The notes under the pieces: generated by a model | Databases searched by the model: none | What the model was told of the DNA's origin: nothing | What the model saw: the letters and a program-made list of their open reading frames with translations, nothing else | Assembly (NCBI GenBank): GCA_018907035.1 | Contig: JACCIC010000207.1 | Location: forward strand, 386,001 to 450,000 | Length of the DNA stretch: 64,000 nucleotides | Direction: 5' to 3' | Source of the DNA: Sycobia sp. Sy_11 | Taxonomy: Eukaryota; Arthropoda; Insecta; Hymenoptera; Epichrysomallidae | Position numbers and translations under genes: made by a program | Part shown: positions 1 through 11,341 of the stretch, piece by piece | How positions within the stretch are numbered: the stretch's first letter is position 1 | Layout: each line of letters begins with the position of its first letter

Positions 1-678
1 TTGCAAAAGACTTTCAACCCTAGGTCAGCCAAGGTCCAGATAAAGAATCTGAGGGAGACCAGTAAAGGACTCCTAGTGCAAACGGCAACAGAGGCGGGGT
101 TGGAAAAGCTCAAGGCATCCAAAAGCCTGACCAACCTGTTTGAAATTGAAGCCCCAACAAGGGGAGAGCCGAGGCTCATCATCTACGATGTGCCCAAGGA
201 CATATCGCCAGATGAGGTATCCTCGGCTATGTATGAGTAAAATGAGGGTTTGACCACCTCGACAGAACAATTCTCAGTCATTCTTCAAACCCCGCTTCAA
301 AACGGGCAAGAGGAGCGACACAGTAACAAATTGGGTGGTAGAAGTCACTCGCGCCATCCGGGCCAAATTATTAGAGAGAAAACGAGTGTACATAAAGTGG
401 CTGTCTTGTCGAGTGCATGACTACTTCAGGGTCACCAGGTGCTACAAGTGCGAGGGCTACGCGCACGTAGCCAAGCACTGGAGATCACAACAATACTGCT
501 CCTACTGCAGTTTGACGGGATAGGCAACAAAGATTGCAACAAAAAGGATGCGACGCCTAAATATGTAAATTGTAAAAAGGCCAAGAGAGCATCAAATCAC
601 AGCTCTATGGATACTAAACGTCCAGCATGCAAGTCTGTCATGGAGAGATTAGTCAACCCCACGGACTATGACCAGTAA
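1..678 (+). pseudogene. LINE copy A ORF1 (gag-like, CCHC), broken
   Basis: Nucleic-acid-binding ORF1 of the LINE. The first 79 codons are open and end at TAA 238-240, where copy C has CAA, so this is a point nonsense mutation. The zinc-knuckle region follows after frameshifts at about 440-560. In the first knuckle (CYKCEGYAHVAKH) the last cysteine codon TGT of copy C is TGG here, so the knuckle has lost a zinc ligand. ORF1 ends at TAA 676-678, overlapping the putative ORF2 ATG at 668 by 11 nt in another frame. That arrangement is usual for R1-clade elements. Confidence 0.8.
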
Positions 679-1640
679 TGCACGAAATAATCGAAGTGGA
701 ACTGTCCTGTGCTTTGCGCAGCTAAATGCCAGAAGAGCACGCAGGGTCACTCCTGAGATAAGGTCAAAATCTGTGGAAAGAGAAGTAGACATCCTGCTTC
801 TCCAGGAGCCATACGAGCGCAGTATCCGAATAGAGGGATTCGGGCTGTGCACAACGATGGTATATATGGAAGGGCAAATCCCCTGAGCGGCAATACCAGT
901 CCTCAACGCCGAGGCGATCGTGCTAAAACTAACGACTTAACAAACACACAGTTCGCTGTAGCGGAGGTTAGGCTGTGTTCTTTAACGATGTATGTGGTCA
1001 GTGGATACTTCCACCTGAGCCACGAAATAGGGGTACACCTTACACGCTTGAGTAAGGGGCTGCACGCACATCGAGGGAGGATTGTGCTAATAGGTGTTGA
1101 TTCGATGCCAGATCCCCCCCGTGGGGGTCAGATCACACCGACCGCAAAGGGGAAGAACTAGAAAGTTTTATAGCGCAGTGGAATCTCCGGAACGCCAATG
1201 TGGCAGGTAGTATCGCTACCGTCTCCAATGAAGTTGGAGAGGGAAACGTGGACGTAACTGTTGTCACCACGAATCTCGAGACACTCATCACTGGATGGGC
1301 CGTCAGAGAGGACTGGACCTCGAGTGATCGTAGAATGATCACATACCACCTAATCGAAGCAACTGCACCTGCAAGCTCAAGTGTTGCAAATCAGGGACAA
1401 AGGCGCAGGCGATACTCCATAAAGAAAGCGAACTGGGAAACCTTCTGCATTGCACTCCAGGATGATTGGGACCAGATCCCTAAAGAAATACCCGGCTCCA
1501 AAACGGAGACTATTGAGCGAGTTCGTTCATTAATAGCTACTTTGAGGAAAGTGTGCAATACTGCCATACCGAGGAGTAGGGTAGCTGTTAGGAGGGTTTC
1601 CTGGTGGAATCCTCACTTAGATAAGTAGAAAAGGGCTATA
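668..1640 (+). pseudogene. LINE copy A ORF2 N-terminus: APE-like endonuclease, broken
   Basis: Target-nicking endonuclease of the LINE. The conserved N-terminal motif QLNA and the catalytic DILLLQEPY stretch are at about 715-815. The C-terminal motif, normally S-S-D-H, reads SSDRRMI at about 1320, so the catalytic histidine is replaced by arginine; copy C keeps SSDHRTI. The frame is interrupted at 886, near 1100 (a run of C) and at 1626. The enzyme would be inactive. Confidence 0.8.
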
Positions 1641-2029
1641 AATCGAGCCTGTCGAGTATTCGAGAAAGAGCGTGATCCTGTCAGACGGGAGCACCTCAAG
1701 AAAGAATGCAAAGTGGCCAGAAAGGAGTACGTCCGTAGGGTCAGGCATACTAAAGAGACTAAATGGCAAGACTTTGTTACTGTAAAGGGTAACCAGAACC
1801 CCTGGGGCATAGCTTACCGACTACAAGTGGATAAGTTGCCCATTAAGGAGGTTGCTTGCAATGTCCGTCTGGATAATGACACCTATACAACGGACTGGGT
1901 GAGCACCACTACGGCAGTGTTAAACACCCTGTTCACTCTAGACAATATACAGGATGACATGCAGGAGCAAAAAGATATGAGGTCCTTGGCTAACGCTCTC
2001 TCAGCGAGCGGGCCAAGGTTGAATTTAAT

Positions 2030-3580
2030 CTCACCGAGTTGGATCAGGTCATGGCCAAGATGAAGCTGGGTAAGGCCCTTGACCCAGACAGCTTTGACTT
2101 GGTCATCATTCGAACAGCTCTGCCGACCATCAGGCAGGACCTGATCAATATCTACAACTCGTGTTTGAGATTTTTGGTTTTTCCAAATGAATGAAGGTTG
2201 GTCAAGTTGTCACAATCCGAAAGGGTGAGGACAAAGAACCTGAGGACCCTGCGTCCTATAGGCTCATTTGCCTCTTGCCACTATTCGGCAAAACTCTTGA
2301 GGCTCTGATACTGAACAAACTAAACGGGATCATTGAAACAAGTTTATCTCCAAGACAGTACGGCTTGAGGCGTCAGCGATCCCCTGAGGACGCCATAGTT
2401 CAGTTGCGTAAGTCTGTGAGTGAATCGAGTTGAAACTATGTTGTAGCAATCTTCCTGGACATAAGGGCGCCTTCGACCATGTCCGGTGGCCCGCTGTACT
2501 AACAGCATTGAAAAGCAAAGCATGCCCCAGGAATCTCTACAAACTAATAAAAGTTTGCCTGAAGGGCCGTCGAGTCCTCATACGAGATGGCTTTGAGAAA
2601 GTACAACTTGCGGTCAGTAAAGGATGTCCGCAGGGATCCGTACTGGACCCAACTCTGTCGAACCTTGTCCTAGATCCCTTTCTTTGGCAGACCCTTTCTT
2701 TCAAGGTTTTGAAGTCATTGCGATGCATACGACATTGCACTCCTCCTCTGATCAACATCAGCAGCTCGAGGGTCAAGAGATTAGAAAGCGTACGATAACT
2801 TGGAATCCACTTCGGAGAACATCTTAAAATCGGTTGCCATTTGAAAGCGGTACAATTCAAAGTGGAATTGTTTAACATGCTTAATACTATCTACACCGGG
2901 CTGTTCACACCTATCGCTACTTATGCAGTGGCAGGTTGGCACGATTTGATGTGTGTTGAACAGCAGCGCAAGTTGGCAAGTACTCAAAGACACGCGCTCA
3001 TTAGAATCACCGGTGCATACCGAACCACTTCAACAAATGCCCTAGCTGTGATGGCGGGATAACTCCCCATCGTGCTAGAATGCAGGCGCAAAGCGGAAGT
3101 GTATGCTAACCGTAAAAATGTAGCGTCACCTGAGGACCACGTAATGCTGCGAGAGAGATAACGGAAAGATATCTCGATGACTGGCAGCGAATCTGGATTA
3201 ACTCGACAAACGGTAGGCTGACACATTCTTACCTACCTATTGTCAGAGATAGGATTAAGGCAGACTGGATCACGTTGTCGCAATGGTTAATTCAGTTCCT
3301 CACTGGGCATGCTGATTTCGGGTCAAATTTCTTGCACTTTCATCTGAGAGAGAGCGATACATGAGGTGGATACATACGGTAAGGTGGACACATCAGAGCA
3401 CGTCCTGACCGTCTGCTCCAACTATGATGAAATTGGGATCAGGTTCCAGAGAGAAAATAATACCTCTATTGAGGTCAGAGTTCTATTTAGCAAATTCACT
3501 ATAAAGCCTTCGAAAAAGGAGTCTCTTGAGACAATCGAGAATCTGCTTGAAGCAGATATAATAGAGGAAGCTGAATAGGT
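2030..3580 (+). pseudogene. LINE copy A ORF2 reverse transcriptase and C-terminal domain, broken
   Basis: RT region with recognisable blocks: DPASYRLICLLPLFGKTLEAL (about 2250-2310), the first catalytic aspartate block near 2455-2490, and KGCPQGSVLDPTLSNLVLDP (2617-2680). The YADD block, intact in copy C, is scrambled here to DAYD at about 2720. The thumb and C-terminal part survive in pieces at 2841-3062 (TPIATYAVAGW, typical of R1-clade post-RT sequence) and 3366-3578 (SEHVLTVC, the cysteine/histidine region near the protein end). Multiple stops separate the pieces. Confidence 0.8.
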
Positions 3581-3990
3581 AGGTAGGGAACTGGCAGTTG
3601 GAACTATAGAGTATACATATAACAGATCATATATACAAAAATATTGTTACAAAATGCAAAAAAATTATACACTAATATAAGTGTACCGGTGCCATACGCC
3701 GATCCACAAAACTAAGAAACCGTAATAATCATAAAGGCAATAATCTATACACGCAAAAAAAATTTATTTATTTTTCCTAAATAAGTAGACCGGCACTATA
3801 CACCGGTCTACAAACTGTAAATACATAAATACCAATAAGTCAAACCAGCCTATACGTGGTAAAACAACTCTAGTTTGTAAAAACACTGTGCAATAAAAAG
3901 TGGTTCGCAACCCACTATAAACTGTAGGTCCACAAAAGTCGCAATGATGTACGAATTTGCACCAATAAGAAAGGATCAGAAATATTGAAA
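3580..3990 (+). repeat. Degenerate tandem units downstream of LINE copy A
   Basis: After the last LINE coding piece there are related blocks at 3681-3754 and 3784-3859, with a weaker third near 3898-3945. The spacing is about 103-110 bp. Each contains an ACCGGTG/ACCGGCAC core, a CTATAC-like stretch and CCACAAA or CTACAAA. They may be the LINE 3' untranslated region or an older repeat. The relation is by eye only. Confidence 0.45.
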
Positions 3991-5658
3991 AGTTTTGGAG
4001 CACAACCGGCCGATAAAGCGAAAGCTAGGTGCGGCCGCGAATGTTTATGTGCAACAAAGCATAACTGAGCGACCTTTTTTTTCACGGTGTAGTTCACCGC
4101 AAATGCAAGTTCTGGGAGGTGGAGGTCCCAATTTTATGTTCATGCCTGACAGAGATGGCTATCATCGTTTTGATCACTCGGTTTACCTATTCGCCTGTGC
4201 ATGGCAAGATGAAATCAACTGGTGCATGACTCCCAGTTCTTTCAGACTGCCCTAGAACCGCTTACTGGAAAATTCCGTGTCATTGTTCGTCATTAAATAT
4301 TTAGGGCATCTCCACTTGAAGATAATTTTCCCTTCGAATCCCTTGACGATTGCCAAGCCATTTACCCTATTTAGTTGCCGTACTTCCACGTATTTTGTGA
4401 ATATATCCTGGAATATAAGGATAATCGCACTACACCTTACTACCCATTATAAAAGCCGCAACCCTGGTCCACGACCCGTTTATATTTCTTTGTGCCATTA
4501 ATGCAGCGGGCCTTCGATGCGACAACTTGTATATTTGGCACTCGGAGCAGTGCTTGACGTACTTGTGTACATCCCTTCTCATCCTAAGCCAGTATTAATT
4601 CTAGCTCACTGTGTTTAATGTTTTTTCTGTGCTGAAATGTCCTGATTAGCTTAGTTAGTCTGCCATGGCACTCACGAAGCACTCGCTTCTGATCAACTAG
4701 CGGTAACACTAGTTTTCAGTTGACCTGACTGTTCCCTAGCGTCTCCGTGAGTACATTCGGGCGATGTTTACAACTTTTATTATTTGTTATTGTCCAGCCC
4801 GTGTATTTGTCCTGTTCTTCTCGGATTTCTCTCATTTTACCGTCTTACTATTTGTCCCTTTCGATATTGGTGATGATGACGGTAAGGGTATCGGCTGGCT
4901 GGGCGTCTGGAAGAGCATCTGGTACGATCGTGTACGATGAATGATTTCCATGTTGTACGCCTGTAATGGGGTAGTCCATTTTGCTAGGCGGCCCGTTGTG
5001 TCTTTAAACGTGTGTAACTATAATAGCCTTCAATAGTCCGTGATGACCGTAAACTTCTCGCCTAGCAGATATCCGCAAAACTTTCCCACGGCCCATAGGA
5101 CTGCCAAACACTCTTTCTCGGTGACGGTGCAATTAACTTGTGTCAGTGTCTTGGGCGCTTAAGCGATCGAATGTTCTGCACCTTCGTGGGTTTGGTTCAG
5201 TACTGCGCTTAAAGCATAGTGACTTGCGTCCATTTTGAGGACATGCTTGCGTCAGCAGGATCTTAAGCTTGTCAAGAGCTTCCTGCTAAGCTGATCTCAA
5301 TGCCACTTTTTTGCAATGTTTTCTTTAGCAATTTGGTGAGTGGCAGTTTTATTTTGGCCAAGTCTTGTATGCATCAAGCGTACCACCCGACCATGCATGA
5401 AAAGAATCGTAATTGGCACTCACTGGTGGGCCTCGATATTCGCTCACCGGGTGAATCTTTTCTGGGTCGGTATGCAAGTCGCCGTCTACCATGGAACCCC
5501 AATACTTAACTGCGGGACAGCAGAATTCGGATTTTTCCTTGTTTATTTACAACTCGACCTCCTTGAGTCGGGCGAACACCGCTTTTAGCTCACGAGTGTA
5601 CTGCTTGAAAGTCTTCGTTATGACGATAATGTTGTTCATATAAACATATATATATATA

Positions 5659-5692
<34 letters not shown>

Positions 5693-6200
5693 ACGGTTGG
5701 ATACAAATCTAGCCGAAAGATTAGGCGTATCGCTCTCTGGAAGGTGATCGAGGCGTTCGTCAACCGATATGGTAGCCGCGTGTATTCATAGAGGCCCTTC
5801 TGCGGTACCGCGAATCCAGCGGTATTTGATAGTAGGCCTAACTCAAATCAATCATAGACAGTTACCTAGCATATCTTACATTATTCAACAGGACGTCCAT
5901 CTGTGGTAATGGACATGGGTCCGTTCTGGTTACAGAATTGGCTGCCCGACATTCAATGCAAAATCGTATTTTGCCGCCCTTTTTCCGGACGATTACAGAG
6001 TAGCTGCTCCACGGGCTCTCTGAAGGCGCGATAATGCCCTCCGCGAGCAGTCTGTTTATTTCTCGGTCGGCTTGTTGGACGAGCTTGTTGGGAGATCCGA
6101 CGTAAACGCTGCATTATAGGGTGGTACCCCTGCACGTTTATGTGGTAAGGTTGAATACGTGCGAGCTATAGCGTTTCACTCGGCGTTCGTATGAGCTGTC
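3900..6200 (-). mobile_element. Ty3/Gypsy retrotransposon pol remnant
   Basis: Read on the minus strand from 6200 down: RT fingers (LAEGIIAPSESPWSS, VRKKGGKIRFCIE), about 6050-5950; palm with DLS-AYYQIPLDSR near 5870-5830; decayed YLDD reading YMNN at 5642-5631; connection to about 5300; RNase H (TVTEKECLAVLWAVGKF, about 5131-5083); integrase HHCC finger with HKYVKHCSEC at about 4570-4539; and a late integrase piece (AFAVNYTVKKK, about 4100-4060). The order pro-RT-RH-IN marks a Ty3/Gypsy element. Stops and frameshifts occur throughout, and a (TA)n tract lies immediately N-terminal to the YLDD-equivalent codons. No LTR pair was identified with confidence. Confidence 0.85.
5644..5690. repeat. 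(TA)n microsatellite inside Gypsy RT
   Basis: TATATA run broken by one AAAC. On the minus strand it lies between the DLYPTV-like palm segment and the YLDD-equivalent codons (YMNN) of the Gypsy RT, so it appears to have grown within coding sequence. Confidence 0.9.
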
Positions 6201-6950
6201 GTACTATCCGCTCGAGCGCGTATTGTTCGGTACCGCCGAGCCATGATCGCTTCGCCAAGGCCGTTTTGTTAGGTCATAAAGTGACGTTTGATTTTTCGTA
6301 GCGTATGCCAATGATTATTACAACGAGTATCAGAACTTTTGCTTTTAAATACTTGTAGCATAAATTATAGTAAGACTAATTTTAAAATTTAATTTATGCT
6401 CTTACGTTTTTACTTATAACTAGAAACATTATCGCATAATGTATATTTTATAACTTTATTCTGAATTCAAAATAGAACTTCAGGTATTTTATAGGTTTCT
6501 AATATATCCGCATTATACCATGACATGTTTCCAATGCATCTTTCCTATGATTTTATTTCTTTCTATTTAACATAAGATTAATATAATTTTTTTATTCGGA
6601 TGTTGAACTTGCTTTCGCACATAACAATAAAGCTAGAGAAGAGATAATCTTCATTTGTTGATTTCATTTGTATCATACAATATACCTAAAAATGTAATAA
6701 AAAGAAATCTATAATCAAAATCATATCAAGTAGAAGTATCAATAATAGGTATTCAAAAAATACTCAGTGCATAAATCTATATTCTGTATATAATTTTATA
6801 TATAGGTCACTCCTGAAGAAAAAGATCTCAGAGTCTGCTTTTAAATGATGCTTTTTCGCAGACCTTCAATTTAAATCTCAGGTATTACCACTAACTAAGT
6901 ATTTGCGGTATTTCATTTAAAATATGCGAATATAAGAAATATATATATAT
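6200..6950. other. AT-rich stretch, nothing recognised
   Basis: About 750 bp of AT-rich sequence with short spurious ORFs only. It may hold the gag and leader of the minus-strand Gypsy element, but I see no gag motif or zinc knuckle. Confidence 0.5.
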
Positions 6951-7440
6951 TTTTTTTTTTTTGATGCGAGAATTTATTTAATAAATCTTCATACAATCTA
7001 TAGCTACGCGGACAAAAATTTTTTTTAAAATTTGCTCATCACTCACCTGTAATTCCACCTCCAGAATTTGAGGAAACTACACTGGCCTATAAGAAGGTTG
7101 CGATTTTTGGGTGGTGTACCGTGACGACAATGAATTTTTGCTCATCGCCGATATAGGTGATGAGTTTGCGGTAAAATTGTTGCGAGCGTAGGGACATACC
7201 GCTTTAACTCCGACGCATGCACACTTGCGTTCCGGCTTCAACCGGCCTCTAGCATCGTTCAGGAAAGCGAGAAGCTTACGGTCCCACTCAATACTACGCG
7301 CACCGTTACAACAGAGTCTCATTCAAACAAGACTCTCTATTCCCTGATTTCCATTGGTCCAACGTAGCGTTGGGAGTTTTCCGGCCCGTGTCACGCTCTC
7401 CATCTCATAACTCCACCCCCCCCCCTGAATTTTGCTCCGG
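6950..7440 (-). other. Possible polyadenylated retroposed or LTR-like segment
   Basis: Read on the minus strand, this GC-richer block ends with ATTTATTAAATAAATTCTC followed shortly by a run of 14 A (6949-6962 as T on plus). That is an AATAAA signal and poly(A) tail arrangement. A TGTAACGGTG start at 7313 would suit an LTR, but no partner LTR is seen. An 81-codon frame (7322-7077) matches nothing I know. Also notable is a 10-base C run near 7418. Confidence 0.3.
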
Positions 7441-7884
7441 GATGGTTTCAGTTTCAAAAAATTACGGTGGTACCCCGTTTGAACAACACTGATCTCTTAA
7501 AAAATTCAATAATATCTAAGTAAAAACTACTCTATATATAAAAATCTATATTACTATAAATAATTGATCGTAATTGACCTATCGTCGCTTCTGTATATAC
7601 AGTATATATATATACAGAATGTACAACCGTATTTAATACACACACTTATGCATATTACATACGGCTTCTCTGAGGAAAATTGTACTTTTGAGTTCGAGCG
7701 GTAAGAAAAGATGTCCAAGTGTCTCGAGACGACGTTTATAGAGTATCATGTTCGTAATATAGAATATGTCTCGGGACGACTGCTATAGAGTTTTTTGTTA
7801 GGAAGGTAGTTTACGACGTCCAGGTAATCCGGGACGACTTTTACTGGGATTGTGCGTGTTCGAACGATAGAAAATAAATCTCAT

Positions 7885-8765
7885 TATAGAAGTATCTTAA
7901 AAACTCCTCGTCGAAGTCGTTCCAAAACATCCTAACATCTGATCCCACTATCCAAACACGAAACTCCCCATAGAAGTCGTCTAGTCATACCTGGACATCG
8001 TCTTCTACCGTCAAAAAACGAAATTCCTCGTGGAAGTCGTCCCGTCATACCTGGACATTGTTTCTACCGACGAAATTCCCCGTAGAAGTCGTTCAGAGAC
8101 ACCTGAACATCTTATTCTACCGTCCGAACAGACAACTCCCTGTAGAAGTCGTCCCATCATATCTGGACATCGTCTTCTACCGTCCGAACACGAAATTCCC
8201 CGTAGAAGTCATCCCGAAGCGCTTAGACATCTTATCCCACTATCCAAACACAAAACTCCCCATAGAAGTCGTTTAGAGACACCTGGACATTCATTGTCTT
8301 CTGCCGCGCGAACACGAAATTCCCTGTGGAAGTCGTCCTGTCATACCTGGACATCGTCCTCGACCGTCAGAACACGAAATTCCCCGTAGAAGTTGTCCCG
8401 ACATACCTGACCATCGTTTTCTACCAACTATACACGATAGTCCCAGTAGAAGTCGTCCCGAGAAAGCTACCATGGCTTCCTAACGACTAAACACAATACT
8501 CCCCGTAGAAGTCGTTCGGAAAGTCCTAGATATCGTATTTTACCGTCGATACACGAATCTTCCCATAGAAGTTGATTTCCTCATACTTGGACGTCGCTTT
8601 CTATCAACTAAATACAATATTCCCCGTAGAAATCGCCTAGAGACACCTGGACATTGCATTCTATTATCCGAACACACAACTGCCTATAGAAATCGTCTTG
8701 AGGCAACGGAATATCGTAATCAACCGCCCGTACACGACAATACAATATTTCTCAGTAGAAACCGT
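7885..8765 (+). repeat. About 60-bp minisatellite array, ~15 units
   Basis: The motif GTAGAAGTCGT (with variants) ends near 7920, 7980, 8040, 8092, 8152, 8212, 8272, 8336, 8396, 8456, 8515, 8574, 8636, 8696 and 8756. The period is therefore 60 bp with small indels. Each unit also carries CCTGGACATCGT and CGAACACGAAATTCCCC-like blocks. ORFs across it (for example 8030-8389) are repeat translations and not genes. Confidence 0.92.
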
Positions 8766-8816
8766 GTTTAAAATCTGTATATATCTTATATACAATATAA
8801 TATAGACACTATATAT

Positions 8817-8818
<2 letters not shown>

Positions 8819-8905
<87 letters not shown>

Positions 8906-9078
8906 TATATGCATATTTCCTATATTTTTGTTTTCCCAATTAGATACCGTGAATATTTTCGTAGCGATGCCAACTGAAATTCAAGCAAAATGTTGGTATG
9001 CGAATAACGTATTTTTTAAGCAGACGATGGAAATTGCCTTTTTATGCATTTACGCAGAAGTGACTTTATATATATATA

Positions 9079-9135
<57 letters not shown>
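8819..9135. repeat. Two (TA)n tracts within foldback-like copy 1
   Basis: (TA)n at 8819-8901 and 9067-9135, separated by the conserved outer segment of the repeat family. ORFs of YIYIYI type here are artefacts. Confidence 0.95.
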
Positions 9136-9138
<3 letters not shown>

Positions 9139-9313
9139 TTTTACATAGTTTCGAGGTTGTTGGTAAAGAAACCTATTTTGCCATTATTTCTTTTGTTCAA
9201 ATTAAAAAAAGCATAGGCGCTTGTCACAATTCTGAAGTTAATAGAATGTATAAAAATAAAAATACAGTCACAAACTATATTCGAATATGATTTGGCATAC
9301 AGAACCATTTATA

Positions 9314-9316
<3 letters not shown>

Positions 9317-9345
<29 letters not shown>
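9317..9345. repeat. (GA)n microsatellite
   Basis: GA dinucleotide run with A interruptions on each side. Confidence 0.9.
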
Positions 9346-9346
<1 letters not shown>

Positions 9347-9539
9347 AGGATTTCCCCCGTAAGAGAAAATAAAATTTACAAAAATCAAAAGATATCCATA
9401 AGGTGTGGGAGTAATGTCAGATTAACCTGAAGAACAAAAAAGGTAATATCGACTAAATGTCACACCTCCTTTCGGATACGAATCCCAAAGTTGGATACGA
9501 ACATTCGTTTGAGTTGGCCTGGTATTAATACTTTAAGCC

Positions 9540-9796
9540 GACTACATTGAGTTGATGTTCGTGATTCAAGACGCCACGTAGTGGCCGCTGGTGAAACTAA
9601 CCACTAAAACTGTTAACTTAATTTATTGTTCAAAGTAAAGTGATTTTCAAGAATAAACATAGCCTATGTCCTTCCGAAAATAATATAGAATTATATGTCA
9701 AATTTCAGAACAATCGGTTCAGTAGTTTTTTCGGTTATCGTGTACAAACAAAAACACGCTTTGTCTTTATAAATTAGTATGATATGATACGAAGTA

Positions 9797-9797
<1 letters not shown>
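9540..9797 (+). mobile_element. Probable LINE/SINE 3' tail (RTE-like)
   Basis: The segment contains AATAAACATAGCCTATGTCC, then ATTTCAGAACAATCGGTTCA and GTAGTTTTTTCGG, then TTTATAAATTAGTATGATATG, passing into a TATGA microsatellite. This order (CATAGCCTATGTCCTT, AAATCGGTTCAG, tail with TTATAATATTAGTAT) is common at the 3' ends of insect RTE-type LINEs and dependent SINEs. The 5' limit is uncertain. Confidence 0.5.
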
Positions 9798-9798
<1 letters not shown>

Positions 9799-9835
<37 letters not shown>

Positions 9836-10295
9836 TATTACTTATGGCTTCTATAGGGAAAATTGTTCTTTTCATTACGGGCGGTTGAAAAAGGTGCCCA
9901 AGTGTCTCGAGACGACGCGTACGTGTATGAGTATCATGTTCGGAATATAGAACGAGTATACGTTTTCTATCCTCCAAAAACACGAAATTCCCCGTAGAAA
10001 ACGTCCAGAGACATCTAGACATCGCTTTCTATCATCTGAAGACAAAATTTCCATAGACATTGCCCTGAGTCAACGGGATATTGTATTCAACCGCTCGTAC
10101 ACACCAATACAATATTTCTCAGTAGAAACCGCATTTAAAATGTATATATATATGTTGTATATTTCCATTTTTTAAATTAAATACCGTATTTTAGTAGTGG
10201 TACCAACTGAAATTCAAGTAAAATTTAGGTATGCGAATAGCGTATTTTTTAAGTAGACGCAGATATTATCTTTCTACTTATGCAAAAGTGTGATG

Positions 10296-10352
<57 letters not shown>
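9799..10352 (+). mobile_element. Foldback-like minisatellite element, copy 2
   Basis: Colinear with copies 1 and 4. It has (TA)n 9799-9832, an inverted left arm (about 9848-9960, ~2 units, with GTCTCGAGACGACG), a right arm (about 9975-10135, ~2.5 units, with CCCCGTAGAAAACGTCC), the arm end AATATTTCTCAGTAGAAACC, the outer segment with CAACTGAAATTCAAG and TATGCGAATAGCGTATTTTTT, then (TA)n 10299-10352. It is much shorter than copy 1 because of fewer 60-bp units. Confidence 0.75.
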
Positions 10353-10355
<3 letters not shown>

Positions 10356-11110
10356 ACGAGGCCGCATCCGAAATGCGCCTCGCGAGCTGCGGCTCGTGCG
10401 TATATGTAAACACCGCGCGACCTCGACGCGGTGGTCCGCCGCGCGAGAAGAGCGGGAAGAGGGGGGAGTGAAGATTCAGCGCAGAGAGGCGCGAAGTACA
10501 GTGAGTTAGTCTCGTGTTAGGTACAAGGGAGTCATGTGCGTCCGAGTTTCGTGCAGAGGAACTTCTTGCATCTTCTTCCAACTTCTTGCACACGGGGTTC
10601 GGGCTGTTCTTTGACTAGTTTTCCCTCGCGAAGAATGAAAGAAAGAAACGCCCTGAGGAGTGCTGTTCTGTCTGAAATGGCGTGTACCGAGTTCGCGGAA
10701 GAGAGTTGGGCGCGAAACCTGGTGGAGTGTCCGCAGGAGCCGATGACCGGTGGTGTCGCCGGAATCAAGGAGGAGGCCCTCCAATCCTCGATCGCCCTGT
10801 GTCTACGTCCGTACTCCTGGGGCACGCCCCGCTGTAAGTACGAGAAAGATAGTCCATGTGAGAGCGCCCTTGCGGGGCGCTCCGTTAGCGAACGAACGAA
10901 TGTGTGTGAGAGAGAGAGAGAGAGAGAGCGTGTTCGCGCGTATTGCGGTCCAGACGATTCCGAGGTTGCTGCCGCATGCGATCCTTGCGCGTCTTAATTT
11001 GTTACTCGGTGTAGTCTGCCGTGCTGAAGATAAACGTCGTAATTAACAATCACGCTCGCGTTTTACTTGTTCGTCCTCGCAACTGCCTTCCTTCACCTCC
11101 TTTGTTTTAT
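10356..11110 (+). other. GC-rich island, possible 5' exon or LTR; unresolved
   Basis: Abrupt GC- and CpG-rich block in AT-rich surroundings. A 153-codon frame (10536-10997) contains an in-frame ATG at 10635, and a splice-donor-like GTAAGTAC lies at 10834. Beyond it the frame runs into a (GA)n tract (10913-10928) and stops. The protein matches no family I recognise. It could be a host first exon, an LTR, or chance. Downstream to 11110 nothing else is identifiable. Confidence 0.25.
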
Positions 11111-11298
11111 ATCTATTCCATTATATCTATTCCGTACAGAGGATCCGCCTTGCTGCGGACGTGGTGCTCGTTGCTAGAGCCACCCTTTCAGATAACTATT
11201 TCGTTTTTTTTGAGTAAATAATTGTTTTTCAGCTTCATATACCTAAGAAAATTACAATTAAATAAATATTATCTAGATTATCTGATTGGTTTAATATA

Positions 11299-11341
<43 letters not shown>

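Larger units (their letters stand above)
1..3580 (+). mobile_element. R1-clade non-LTR retrotransposon, copy A (degenerate)
   Basis: Remnant of a LINE with the order gag-like ORF1 with CCHC zinc knuckles, APE-type endonuclease, reverse transcriptase, and a C-terminal domain. It is cut on the left by the window edge, because its first base falls inside ORF1 when compared with copies B (from 21910) and C (from 32719). Stops and frameshifts break both ORFs. Small internal deletions are seen against copy C, for example around 2700-2800. The RT signatures LDIKGAFD-like and PQGSVLDPTL, and the post-RT stretch with an H-x4-C pair, fit the R1 clade of target-primed retrotransposons. No rDNA flank is seen, so this family is probably not restricted to the R1 rDNA site. 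It cannot move on its own. Confidence 0.9.
7592..9290 (+). mobile_element. Foldback-like minisatellite element, copy 1
   Basis: The core is two arms of about 60-bp units in opposite orientation. The left arm (about 7640-7870, roughly 4 units) carries units as the reverse complement, for example CGAGACGACG and CGGGACGACT. The right arm (7885-8765) has about 15 forward units recurring at 60-bp spacing with the core CGTAGAAGTCGTC. The arm ends match as inverted sequences (left GAGGAAAATTGTA, right TACAATATTTCTC) and are flanked by (TA)n. To the right follows a unique outer segment (8915-9066), another (TA)n (9067-9135), then about 130 bp. All are repeated in other copies. No transposase ORF was found, so it is probably non-autonomous. 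Class unknown. Confidence 0.7.

Noticed and set aside
8030..8473. Repetitive 119-codon and 60-codon frames in the 60-bp array
   Set aside because: A 60-bp unit is divisible by three, so open frames recur automatically; several frames on both strands are equally open.
7885..8765. CRISPR-like array
   Set aside because: Units are contiguous variants of one 60-bp sequence without distinct spacers, in a eukaryotic transposon-rich setting.
8664..10022. Several YIYIYI-rich frames
   Set aside because: Translations of (TA)n microsatellites.
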